NCBI GenBank assembly: GCA_025656455.1
Contig: JAHXHS010000037.1
Coordinates: 1 to 50,293, forward strand
Source: Candidatus Thiodiazotropha sp. (ex Epidulcina cf. delphinae)
GTDB lineage: Bacteria; Pseudomonadota; Gammaproteobacteria; Chromatiales; Chromatiaceae
DNA: 50,293 nt
Direction of reading: 5' to 3'
How positions within the stretch are numbered: the stretch's first letter is position 1; the number at the start of each line of letters is the position of its first letter. The notes beneath the pieces were generated by a model. That model made no database searches. It worked only from the letters and a program-made list of their open reading frames with translations, and was not told the DNA's origin. A program made the position numbers and the translations under genes. This document shows, piece by piece, positions 1 through 7,320 of the stretch.

Positions 1-78
1 GCAACCCGATATGAGCGTTTAGCCATTACTTATCAAGCCATGCTTAGTTTGGTAGCCACTGTTATTTGGCTTAATTGA
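1..78 (+). mobile_element. C-terminal end of an IS5-type transposase (remnant, enters from left edge)
   Basis: Frame 1 from the first base reads RYERLAITYQAML, then VATVIWLN, and stops with TGA at 76-78. This resembles the conserved C-terminus of IS5-family (IS427/IS1031-like) transposases, where an R-Y/F-x-K/R-x-A-x-N/T-Y/F block precedes a short hydrophobic end. The rest of the element lies outside the window. The reading frame ends just before the truncated oxidoreductase begins, so the element's end probably lies within about 78-92. Assignment to the family is from memory of the motif, not a search. Confidence 0.6.
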
Positions 79-89
79 GAACGCCCCCT

Positions 90-395
90 AGCATTCGACG
101 AAATTTTAATAAATATTTCCCGGGCTATGAGGACGTTCGTTTAGTAGAATCATGGGCGGGTATGATCGAATCAACGCCAGATATGATTCCTATTATAGAT
201 GAGGTGGAAAAGATTCGAGGATTATATATAGCTACTGGTTTTAGTGGCCATGGGTTCGGGATTGGCTTAGGGGCTGGTAAAGCAATTTCGATGCTGATTT
301 CCGAGGGCATTGCTAGTGATATTATCTCTCCATTCAAGTTAAAACGATTTAGCGACGGGTCTAAACTCTATATTGAATCTATATCAAGTGCTTAA
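90..395 (+). pseudogene. C-terminal remnant of an FAD-dependent amine/amino-acid oxidoreductase (DAO family)
   Basis: About 100 codons match the C-terminal part of DAO-fold FAD oxidoreductases (D-amino acid dehydrogenase / glycine oxidase type). The features are a W-A-G-M-x-E-S-T-P-D-x-x-P-I-I-D block followed by GLYIATGFSGHGFGIGLGAG, the loop that closes over the flavin and carries the last FAD contacts. Family members are about 370-400 residues. The N-terminal Rossmann GxGxxG domain is missing: an in-frame TAA lies at 72-74 and an IS5-type transposase tail occupies the missing side. I read this as a gene cut by an IS and no longer functional. A TTG-initiated 106-residue frame exists but its first residues are IS-derived. 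Confidence 0.72.
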
Positions 396-538
396 TGCCA
401 ACCTAATTGGTGATAGGCTACTTGACCTGTTTCAAAATAAATGAGGACATATATGGACAGCCCTGGTGCTGTCAAGAGGATTTTTAGTACTTTGTAACCC
501 TCCCCTAAAATAGGGTCATGTATAGCTAGAGGTCTTCT

Positions 539-849
539 GACACCCTGTATGGCGGGATGGAAGCGGCCGATATCCGACGACTGCATGAGCTGGAGGAGGA
601 GAACCGACGGCTCAAACAGATGCATGCCGACCTCAGTCTGGAGAATCGTGCACTCAAGGGTGTCGCCACAAAAAAGCTCCAAAGCCGGATGAGAAGCCTG
701 AGCTGGTGCACTTCATCCGGCAGGAGTATGGACTCAGTGAGCGCAAGGCCTGTGCAGCGTTGCAAATGGTACGTTCAGTTGGCCGCTATAAACCCAAGCC
801 ATCGAATGAGGAGTATTTGCTCCTTCATCACCCTGAAGCCAGTCGATGA
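539..849 (+). mobile_element. Degenerate IS3-family element (orfA end and start of orfB)
   Basis: The first frame reads MEAADIRRLHELEEENRRLK, then QMHADLSLENRALKGV, the leucine-zipper end of an IS3-family OrfA (IS407-like group). Around 660-690 the homology moves to another frame (ELVHFIRQEYGLSERKACAA, then LQMVRSVGRYKPKP), which is the start of OrfB before its DDE catalytic core. It stops at 847-849. No catalytic domain remains, so the copy is dead. Its right side abuts the 3' end of the convergent nfi gene, overlapping it by about 20 bases. Confidence 0.75.
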
Positions 850-1478
850 GCCGCTCGCGTGGTCTCTGGGAGTTTGTATCTGGTGGTGCACGCCATCACC
901 AGATCAATGGCCGTCTGCAAAGAGACCCGGTGTCCAACTGAAATGTACAGCGGCTTCACCCCGCTGCGGGTACGTACCACCGCGCCAATGATCTCATCCT
1001 TATCGAACAGTGGCCGCCAACCGCCTTTTTCCTCTGGCGGATCGGCGTGGCTGCCGATCAGCCGGGTCTTGGCGACGCCGATGGAGGGTATATCGGACAA
1101 AACGCCCAGATGGCAGGCGATGCCGAATCTTCTCGGGTGGGCCAATCCCTGGCCGTCGCAGAGTAAAATATCCGGGCGGCGCCGCAATTGCGCCATGGCC
1201 TGCAGGATGGCGGGAACTTCCCGAAAGGAGAGTAAACCAGGCACATAAGGAAATGCGGTTGGCAGGCAGGCGATGGCCTGCTCCACCGGCTTCAGGGAGG
1301 GAAAACTCAATACCGCCACGGCGGCGCGGGTGATTTGCCCTCCTTGTTCAAATCCCACGTCCACGCCGGCAACGCTACGGATTTCCGCGAGACGATCATC
1401 ACAGACGACCCGTGAGCGAAGTTGCTGTTGGAGCGCAATGGCTTCAACCGGGGTCAGATTCCAGGGGTGTGAGAGCAT
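828..1478 (-). CDS. nfi: Endonuclease V (deoxyinosine 3'-endonuclease)
   Basis: Nfi nicks DNA one phosphodiester 3' of deoxyinosine and starts alternative excision repair of deaminated adenine. The 216-residue product fits the family. Visible catalytic residues are Asp40 in AGVDVGF, Glu87 in the FPYVPGLLSFRE block and Asp108 in LLCDGQG, followed by LAHPRRFGIACHLGV. Lys137 sits in IGVAKTRL. The reading frame is open upstream to a GTG at 1550, but the family begins close to the ATG at 1478, so that start is preferred even though no good ribosome binding site precedes it. The 3' end runs into the IS3 remnant, and the C-terminus (LPETTRAAHRLASG) still looks normal. Known function of the family; no operon partner is seen. 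Confidence 0.93.
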   Translation of the reverse strand: MLSHPWNLTPVEAIALQQQLRSRVVCDDRLAEIRSVAGVDVGFEQGGQITRAAVAVLSFPSLKPVEQAIACLPTAFPYVPGLLSFREVPAILQAMAQLRRRPDILLCDGQGLAHPRRFGIACHLGVLSDIPSIGVAKTRLIGSHADPPEEKGGWRPLFDKDEIIGAVVRTRSGVKPLYISVGHRVSLQTAIDLVMACTTRYKLPETTRAAHRLASG

Positions 1479-1701
1479 TTTGCCCAAGATCAGACTCGAC
1501 GATAGGGAGTGGTAGGGAATTTCATGACATGTTGGCTGCTGATAAGACACAAAAAAGCCGAAACAGCTATTCGATTGTTGATGTAGTATATTATGATCTG
1601 ATTAAACTTTTGAGAAATCGGTCGATAACGCCCATACATGGAACCTGGGGCATGCTGAGTTAGGACTGGTTTACCACGTTAAGTTAGACAAAATAAATAC
1701 T

Positions 1702-2460
1702 ATGTCAGTCGAGTTATTCAATAATGGTAGCCACATCTGCGTGGCATTCAGGGATCTGGTTTCGGGAGAGGCCGTACAGGCCAATCAATTTCTCATTTAT
1801 GATCACCAGCACGCGGCCTTGATCGATCCGGGGGGTGAGCTGACCTACTCACGCCTGTTCATGGCCATCAGCGACTACATGAATGTGAAGAAGCTGGACT
1901 ATGTGGTGGCCTCGCATCAGGATCCGGATATCGTCGCTTCAGTCAATAAATGGCTGGTCGGCACGGACTGTAAGGTCGTGGTCCCCGCCCTGTGGGAGCG
2001 GTTCATTCCCCATTTTACCCGTCCCGGCCGTTTGGTGGATCGCGTGGTGGCGATACCGGATGAGGGGACCAATCTCCAGTTGGGCAACATTCGCCTGATG
2101 GCCCTGCCCGCCCATTTTCTCCATGCGGAAGGCAATTTCCAGTTCTATGATCCGCTGAGTCGGATTCTCTTCTCCGGCGACCTTGGCGCCAATCTGCCTC
2201 CCGGCGACCTCAACGTCCCGGTGAAGAAGCTGGCGGAAATCATGCCCTACATGGAAGGGTTTCACCGACGTTACATGAATTCCAACAAGGTCTGCCGGCT
2301 GTGGGCCAACATGGTCCGGCAGCTCGATATCGAAATGATCGTGCCCCAGCACGGGCGCGCCTTTGTCGGCAAGAAGATGGTGAACGAGTTTATCAATTGG
2401 TTCGAGGCGCTGGAGTGCGGAGTCGATCTGCTGACCCAGAGCAATTACCAGCTGCCCTGA
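1702..2460 (+). CDS. Stand-alone diiron metallo-beta-lactamase-fold protein (ODP / flavodiiron-like)
   Basis: A 252-residue protein with the metal-binding pattern of the flavodiiron beta-lactamase domain: His72-x-Asp74-x-Asp76 (SHQDPDI), His141 (FLHAEGNF), Asp160 (FSGDLGA) and His217 (PQHG). The H-to-D distance of 19 residues equals that in flavodiiron proteins, and an acidic residue replaces the HxH of hydrolytic enzymes, so iron and O2/NO chemistry is more likely than hydrolysis. There is no flavodoxin or rubredoxin domain, so it would need a separate electron donor or act as an oxygen sensor, as proposed for chemotaxis ODP proteins. ATG start; no strong ribosome binding site. The next gene (PDC sensor) is convergent. 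Biochemical role is inferred. Confidence 0.8.
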   Translation: MSVELFNNGSHICVAFRDLVSGEAVQANQFLIYDHQHAALIDPGGELTYSRLFMAISDYMNVKKLDYVVASHQDPDIVASVNKWLVGTDCKVVVPALWERFIPHFTRPGRLVDRVVAIPDEGTNLQLGNIRLMALPAHFLHAEGNFQFYDPLSRILFSGDLGANLPPGDLNVPVKKLAEIMPYMEGFHRRYMNSNKVCRLWANMVRQLDIEMIVPQHGRAFVGKKMVNEFINWFEALECGVDLLTQSNYQLP

Positions 2461-2520
2461 TACGGCCTGTGTCGTGGCCTCGCATATTGTTCGTGGTCAT
2501 TGGCTGCTACTGTTCGCAAA

Positions 2521-3477
2521 CTACTGTCGGTCTGCGGCCAGTTCGCCGATCCAGAATCCCAGGTTCTTCTCAAGAAATTCATCCACGGGCATATAGTGCG
2601 AACCGTCACATGAGAAGGTCAGGCCCAACATGCCGTTCATGATATTGATGGAGGCGCTACGCAGGTAGACGGTTTCATCGGCGAAGCGCAATGCCTTGAA
2701 TCCCAGTAACGCCTCACGCAACTGCTCCGCTGAAACCTTGGCCCTTTCGGAATAGGGGTGCAACGGATAGGCCAGGGCAATATCCGGGTCGACGATCTCT
2801 TCGACGCCATGGATGCGGTAGCTGTAGGGGTCATCGATCAACCAGAATGAACAACGTCCGCTGGAGTAGTGTATTTTACAGTGAAAAATGCCGTGCTTGG
2901 TCATCAGGTCGTAGATGGTTTCATGCACGGAATCGATGTTTTCATCGAGCCGGCTCGGGATTCTCTGCTGCAGGAAGAGCGTACCGCGCACCGCCGGATC
3001 GCCCTTGAACTGTTGCCACTGTTGCAAGTCCCCTGGCCGGTTGTCATCGGCGACCAGCTTGTCGAGAGAGAAATCAGCAGCGATGAAGCCCATCAACGCC
3101 CCGTCGCTCCTGACTGCCTGTAGTGCGGTGACACACTCCCGCTCAGAGAATTGGCTGTGATAGACCGAGGAGAGCATGATTCCCTTGAAGGGCAGGTTGT
3201 TCTTCAGATAGGGGCGGCGTGAGAGATCCCTGCCGCGCCAGCTGTTATCCACCCGGCCGGGCATGATCAGGGAAGATATCTCTCTGCCGTCAAGGTCCCA
3301 GGCATAGAGAAACTCACAGTTTGCGATCGTCTCGATATGGGTCAGCAACACCTCATCCAAGGCATCGGTCTCATCCCAAACAGGCGCACAGCTGGCGGCA
3401 AGCTGTGACAAAGGGGCTCCGATGGAGCCGGCCAGGGCGTCTTTCTTGGCGAGAATGATCTGCTTTACCGGGGTCAT
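2521..3477 (-). CDS. Soluble PDC/Cache-like sensor-domain protein
   Basis: A 318-residue protein with no signal peptide, membrane segment or recognisable output domain. The N-terminal ~190 residues look like a PDC/Cache ligand-binding fold: a helical lead-in, YAWDLDGREIS, then W-R-G-R-D-L-S-R-R-P-Y-L, a pattern common where Cache domains contact their ligand, and later SDGALMGFIAADFSLDKL. The C-terminal ~130 residues are unrecognised. The ATG at 3477 is preceded by AGAGGA at good spacing; the upstream codons back to 3543 are therefore probably untranslated. It converges on the diiron MBL gene and diverges from hemE. A cytoplasmic PDC protein without a transducer domain is odd, and what it signals to is unknown. 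Confidence 0.68.
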   Translation of the reverse strand: MTPVKQIILAKKDALAGSIGAPLSQLAASCAPVWDETDALDEVLLTHIETIANCEFLYAWDLDGREISSLIMPGRVDNSWRGRDLSRRPYLKNNLPFKGIMLSSVYHSQFSERECVTALQAVRSDGALMGFIAADFSLDKLVADDNRPGDLQQWQQFKGDPAVRGTLFLQQRIPSRLDENIDSVHETIYDLMTKHGIFHCKIHYSSGRCSFWLIDDPYSYRIHGVEEIVDPDIALAYPLHPYSERAKVSAEQLREALLGFKALRFADETVYLRSASINIMNGMLGLTFSCDGSHYMPVDEFLEKNLGFWIGELAADRQ

Positions 3478-3625
3478 GCTTTCCTCTGGATGTTCCAAGG
3501 GCGGTAGCGAATAGTATCCCACACAGTGGGCCTGCCGGTGCATTTGACCCGGGAAAGGAAGAAATAGCGGATTCTGTGTACAATCTGCTGCTCTTTATAG
3601 CAAAATCGTCTAAGGACCTTCTTCT

Positions 3626-4696
3626 GTGACTACACTTGAAAACGATAGACTGTTGCGGGCGCTGTTACGTGAACCCGTGGATGTGACGCCGGTGTGGATG
3701 ATGCGCCAGGCTGGACGATATCTGCCGGAGTACCGGGCTACCCGGGAAAAAGCGGGTAGTTTTATGGATCTGTGCCGCAATCCTGAGTTGGCTTGTGAAG
3801 TGACCATTCAACCTCTGGATCGCTATCCGCTGGATGCGGCTATTCTTTTTTCGGATATCTTGACCGTACCCGACGCGATGGGCCTCGGGCTCTATTTCAC
3901 CGAGGGCGAAGGACCCCGCTTTGAGCGGCCGGTGCAGGATGAGGCCGCCATCGACGCACTCGGCCTGCCGGACATGGAGGAGGATCTGGGTTATGTGATG
4001 GATGCCGTGCGCACCATTCGCCGGGAACTCAATGGCCGAGTCCCGTTGATCGGGTTCAGCGGCAGCCCCTGGACGCTCGCCACCTATATGGTCGAAGGAG
4101 GCGGCACCAAGAATTTCTCGAAGGTGAAGGGAATGATGTTCGATCGTCCCGAGCTGATGCATCGTCTGTTGAGCAAGGTGGCTGACGCCGTTACGGCCTA
4201 CCTGAACGCCCAGATCGACGCCGGCGCCCAGGCGGTGATGATTTTCGATACTTGGGGCGGGGCTCTGACGCCGCAGCATTATCAGACCTTCTCTCTCGAC
4301 TATATGCAGCAGATACTCCAAGGCCTGAAACACGAAGCGGACGGTCGCAGGGTGCCGGCCGTGCTGTTTACCAAGGGCGGTGGGTTCTGGCTGGAGCAGA
4401 TGGCGGACACCGGATGCGACGCTCTGGGAATCGACTGGACCCTGAGCCTCTCCGATGCCAGGCGCCGGGTCGGCGACAGGGTGGCGTTACAGGGTAATCT
4501 CGATCCCTGCACCCTGTACGCTTCGCCGGCGCGAATCCGTGAAGAGGTGGGGCAAGTGCTGGCCAGTTTCGGCAGTGGCAGTGGTCATGTGTTCAATTTG
4601 GGCCACGGCATTCATCCGGAGATCGATCCCGAACACGCTGGGGTATTTGTCGAAGCGGTGCATGAATTGAGTCGCCCCTACCATGGGAATAACTGA
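3626..4696 (+). CDS. hemE: Uroporphyrinogen decarboxylase
   Basis: HemE removes the four acetate carboxyls of uroporphyrinogen III to give coproporphyrinogen III in haem biosynthesis, in the cytosol. At 356 residues it is full length. Clear family blocks are WMMRQAGRYLPEYR near the N-terminus, ILFSDILTVPDAMG (catalytic Asp region), GFSGSPWTLATYMVEGGG, IFDTWGG and FNLGHGIHPEIDPEHA at the end. The start is GTG at 3626; the family consistently begins a few residues before the N-x-x-L-L-R-A-L motif, which fits. The gene is followed after 21 bases by a dehydrogenase gene and could be co-transcribed with it. A TACAAT box near 3577 could be the -10 element. Confidence 0.97.
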   Translation: MTTLENDRLLRALLREPVDVTPVWMMRQAGRYLPEYRATREKAGSFMDLCRNPELACEVTIQPLDRYPLDAAILFSDILTVPDAMGLGLYFTEGEGPRFERPVQDEAAIDALGLPDMEEDLGYVMDAVRTIRRELNGRVPLIGFSGSPWTLATYMVEGGGTKNFSKVKGMMFDRPELMHRLLSKVADAVTAYLNAQIDAGAQAVMIFDTWGGALTPQHYQTFSLDYMQQILQGLKHEADGRRVPAVLFTKGGGFWLEQMADTGCDALGIDWTLSLSDARRRVGDRVALQGNLDPCTLYASPARIREEVGQVLASFGSGSGHVFNLGHGIHPEIDPEHAGVFVEAVHELSRPYHGNN

Positions 4697-4717
4697 CTGA
4701 GATCGAGCGCATAGATC

Positions 4718-5605
4718 ATGAAAGTAACACTCCTCGGACTTGGACTCATGGGGCTCCCCATCGCCCATCGACTGGTGCATTGCGGCCATCATGTCATGGC
4801 CTGGAACCGCTCGCCGGAGCGTCTCGAACTGGCCAAGCGTGAAGAGTTGACCGTGACGGCCGATCTCGCTTCGGCGGTAGAGATGGGAGAGGTGCTGTTG
4901 CTCACCCTCAGCGATGCACCGGCCATCGACAAGGTGCTCTTTTCCAGCGGGATCAGGCCGCTGATCCGGGGAAAGATAGTCCTGCAGATGGGCACCATTG
5001 CCCCAGACGAAAGCCGCCTGATCAGCGGCCGGGTGCAGGAGGCCGGCGGCGACTATCTCGAAGCACCGGTGCTCGGCAGTATTCCCGAGGCCAGGACGGG
5101 GGAGTTGATCATCATGGCTGCGGGATCGGAGGCGGCCTATCATCATTGTCTGCTGATGTTGCGCGGACTGGGAAAAGAGGTCGATCTCATCGGCCCGGTT
5201 GGTCAGGGCGCGGCGATGAAACTGGCGATGAATCAACTGATCGCATCACTCACGGCTGGTTTCTCCCAGAGTTTGGGCTTGGTGCGCGCCGAGGGCGTCG
5301 AAGTGGAGCAGTTCATGAAACTGCTGCGCCAAAGCGCGCTCTATGCCTCCACATTCGATAAAAAGCTACAGAAGTTTCTTGAACACGATTACAGTAATCC
5401 GAACTTTACCCTCAGGCATCTGATAAAGGATGTGCAACTGTTCAAGCAGGTCGCCGCGGCGTCAGGGATGAATGCAGAGGTAGCCAACGCTATGTTGCGG
5501 GTGCTGGTCAGCGGCCAGGAGGCAGGCTATGGGGATGAGGACTACTCATCTCTGTATGAAGCCATCAATCCAGGCTTCGATGCGGAGACGGATACCGGTT
5601 GCTGA
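4718..5605 (+). CDS. NAD(P)-dependent beta-hydroxyacid dehydrogenase (HIBADH / GLYR family)
   Basis: 295 residues, the usual family length. The N-terminal Rossmann motif is LGLGLMGLPIA (residues 6-16) with Arg31 after the second strand (AWNRSPE), which favours NADPH. The substrate loop APVLGS is at about 116-121, where the classical motif is DAPVSGG, and the catalytic lysine is Lys168 in GAAMKLAMNQ. Family members reduce succinic or glyoxylic semialdehyde or oxidise 3-hydroxyisobutyrate and tartronate semialdehyde. The serine in the loop and the RSPE arginine make a glyoxylate/succinic semialdehyde reductase plausible, but the substrate cannot be fixed from sequence. It follows hemE by 21 bases on the same strand. 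Confidence 0.88.
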   Translation: MKVTLLGLGLMGLPIAHRLVHCGHHVMAWNRSPERLELAKREELTVTADLASAVEMGEVLLLTLSDAPAIDKVLFSSGIRPLIRGKIVLQMGTIAPDESRLISGRVQEAGGDYLEAPVLGSIPEARTGELIIMAAGSEAAYHHCLLMLRGLGKEVDLIGPVGQGAAMKLAMNQLIASLTAGFSQSLGLVRAEGVEVEQFMKLLRQSALYASTFDKKLQKFLEHDYSNPNFTLRHLIKDVQLFKQVAAASGMNAEVANAMLRVLVSGQEAGYGDEDYSSLYEAINPGFDAETDTGC

Positions 5606-5746
5606 CCCTGCCCTGCCCGATACAGGGATCGTGATGCTGCTTGGATGACGGGTTTGGTGGCGCTGTTTTGACTAAAGTCATGGGTTCAGGCCTTGTCGCT
5701 GGTTAGTCTAGTCGCCCCCAATCTTGTTTTAGAATACTGAGTTACT

Positions 5747-6181
5747 GTGAAACGATACCAAATACCTGTCATTGACGCCGCAGGGATTCCCATGGTGAAT
5801 TTCGAGGCCATGGACGAAGTTCACAGGGAAGAAGTCGCTTTGATCAACCATCTTGGCTCACTGATAACGACGGGACTGGACAGCACTCCCGATACAAACG
5901 CGATTACGGCCAAGCTGTATGAGTGGGTGGAGCATACGCGAGCCCACTTTGATAGTGAGAACCGAATGATGGAGACGCATGGATTTCCGCCATACCCTGT
6001 TCACAGGGCGGAGCATGAGTTGATGCTGTCAAAGATCGAGTCGCAGCAGCAGCAATGGTTGAATGAAAAGGAATTAAATCAGCTCGCTGAGTTCATCTTC
6101 GTTGTGTGGCGGGAGTGGTTTGATGCGCATGTCAAAAGCATGGATACCGTGACGGCACGTTTCCTGAGTCAGGTGATGTAG
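5747..6181 (+). CDS. Bacteriohemerythrin (diiron O2-binding protein)
   Basis: A single-domain hemerythrin of 144 residues. All expected diiron ligands can be placed: His26, His67-x-x-x-Glu71 (HFDSE), His86-x-x-x-His90 (HRAEH) and His128 with Asp133 (HVKSMD). Single-domain bacterial hemerythrins bind O2 reversibly and are used for oxygen storage, delivery or sensing in microaerobic bacteria. The start is GTG at 5747; no better in-frame start was seen and MKRYQIPVID is a plausible N-terminus. It stands alone, with 141 bases upstream, and lies about 3.3 kb from another predicted diiron protein (1702-2460). Confidence 0.92.
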   Translation: MKRYQIPVIDAAGIPMVNFEAMDEVHREEVALINHLGSLITTGLDSTPDTNAITAKLYEWVEHTRAHFDSENRMMETHGFPPYPVHRAEHELMLSKIESQQQQWLNEKELNQLAEFIFVVWREWFDAHVKSMDTVTARFLSQVM

Positions 6182-6214
6182 GGATTTAGACGCTCTCGGC
6201 AGAAGGTTCGATAA

Positions 6215-6244
6215 GAGGGCGGTGGTGCCAACACCACCGCCCTC
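6215..6244. terminator. Perfect 13-bp hairpin, bidirectional terminator candidate
   Basis: GAGGGCGGTGGTG at 6215-6227 pairs perfectly with CACCACCGCCCTC at 6232-6244 around a CCAA loop. It sits 33 bases after the hemerythrin stop and 6 bases beyond the microprotein stop on the minus strand. The GC-rich stem is very stable, but only short T-rich runs flank it (TTAT on the minus side), so intrinsic termination is likely rather than certain. Confidence 0.65.
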
Positions 6245-6250
6245 ATCCGT

Positions 6251-6331
6251 TTAGCTGATCATGACTGAGATAATGATGCCCAGTATCAGAATGACTATTG
6301 CGCCAAGTATTGCTTTATCACTACCTAACAT
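6251..6331 (-). CDS. 26-residue single-pass membrane microprotein
   Basis: A very short frame reads MLGSDKAILGAIVILILGII then ISVMIS. It has a charged, short N-terminus and one hydrophobic helix spanning about residues 8-25. A textbook ribosome binding site (GGAGG, 8 bases before the ATG) precedes it, and a perfect 13-bp hairpin follows 6 bases after its TAA, so it has the layout of a complete transcription unit between two unrelated genes. I do not recognise the family. Small proteins of this kind often modulate membrane enzymes or respond to stress, but nothing here shows which. Function unknown; coding nature is inferred from signals and composition. Confidence 0.62.
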   Translation of the reverse strand: MLGSDKAILGAIVILILGIIISVMIS

Positions 6332-6642
6332 GGTGATGTCCTCCAAAATGACCAGTACCATAAAAGTTTGCCTAAGCCAGTTCTATCTAGAGATACCGCC
6401 AGACCAGCAATAACATTGCGTTTCGTAGAGCAATTGCTCAGACTGGCTTTTCAACTGATTTGGATCAACGAATCCACTCATTCCGGACGTAACAAGTATA
6501 GGATACTACACGGGATATGCTGCCCCAAAAACTGAGAAGTGCGGGCTAGAGTGGTTTATCGGCCACACCACACTGAGGTAAGATGAGGGGCATATCTTTT
6601 GCTCGGACATCAACTGATTACCCACCGTGTTCAGGGTGAGCC

Positions 6643-7320
6643 ATGAGACTGCTGTTTAGTGAACTTCCAGGCAGGCGAGAACGCCACTTACGGCGCAAGC
6701 ATGACAATCCACTGTTTCCCGAGGATGAGCGAGTTCTTACCCAGGAGGGGTTGACTGAGGCCCAGCGACTGGATCACGAAGAGCTGGTGGCTTATATCGG
6801 CGATCTGAGAAAGCTGGTCGGAGAAGCCGTTGCCCTCGGCCCCCATGAGCAAAGCGACCGCATTCTCGAGCTGAAGGAGCGTCTCGACAAAGCCTATGAG
6901 ACCGCCTGCCGCCTGGCTGACGACCAGGGACCGAATAGAGAGGCCATCCGGAAATTAGTGGCTGTGATCATGAAGGCCGTGTGGAAAGGCGCGGGGAACG
7001 ATAGTCTGGCGCAGCGGGAACTGGAGCAGGAGGAGGCGGCGCGTAAGGCCCACTATGAACTGCTCGAATACCCGTTGGTGGCGGATCTGTTGGATCCCGA
7101 TTCACTTATTCGGGAAGGTGAGCTGCTTCCCGTATTGCTCAGCGCCGATCGGCCGGAATTCGAAGCGGCAGTGACCCTTTTTGACCCGGCCCAGTTGCTT
7201 GCGCTTTGTGAACAGGGGGAAACGATGTTTGGGCAAGTCGATGGTGTTGAGCCGCCACAGGAGGCGCGCTGGCGACTGGATGCCCTAACTGCCCTGGCTG
7301 AGTCGATTAAACCTAACTAA
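6643..7320 (+). CDS. Uncharacterised charged helical protein
   Basis: 225 residues, predicted soluble and almost wholly alpha-helical, rich in Glu, Leu and Arg, without signal peptide, cysteine cluster or known motif. The N-terminus is basic (GRRERHLRRKHD). The middle (about 50-140) looks like two long amphipathic helices, and the end is acidic. Codon use and GC match the core genome and the frame is clean, so it is probably a real gene. The ATG at 6643 follows GGGTGAGCC, a weak binding site. Its TAA (7318-7320) is directly followed by the reverse stop of the next, convergent gene with no base between them. Function not recognised. Confidence 0.72.
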   Translation: MRLLFSELPGRRERHLRRKHDNPLFPEDERVLTQEGLTEAQRLDHEELVAYIGDLRKLVGEAVALGPHEQSDRILELKERLDKAYETACRLADDQGPNREAIRKLVAVIMKAVWKGAGNDSLAQRELEQEEAARKAHYELLEYPLVADLLDPDSLIREGELLPVLLSADRPEFEAAVTLFDPAQLLALCEQGETMFGQVDGVEPPQEARWRLDALTALAESIKPN

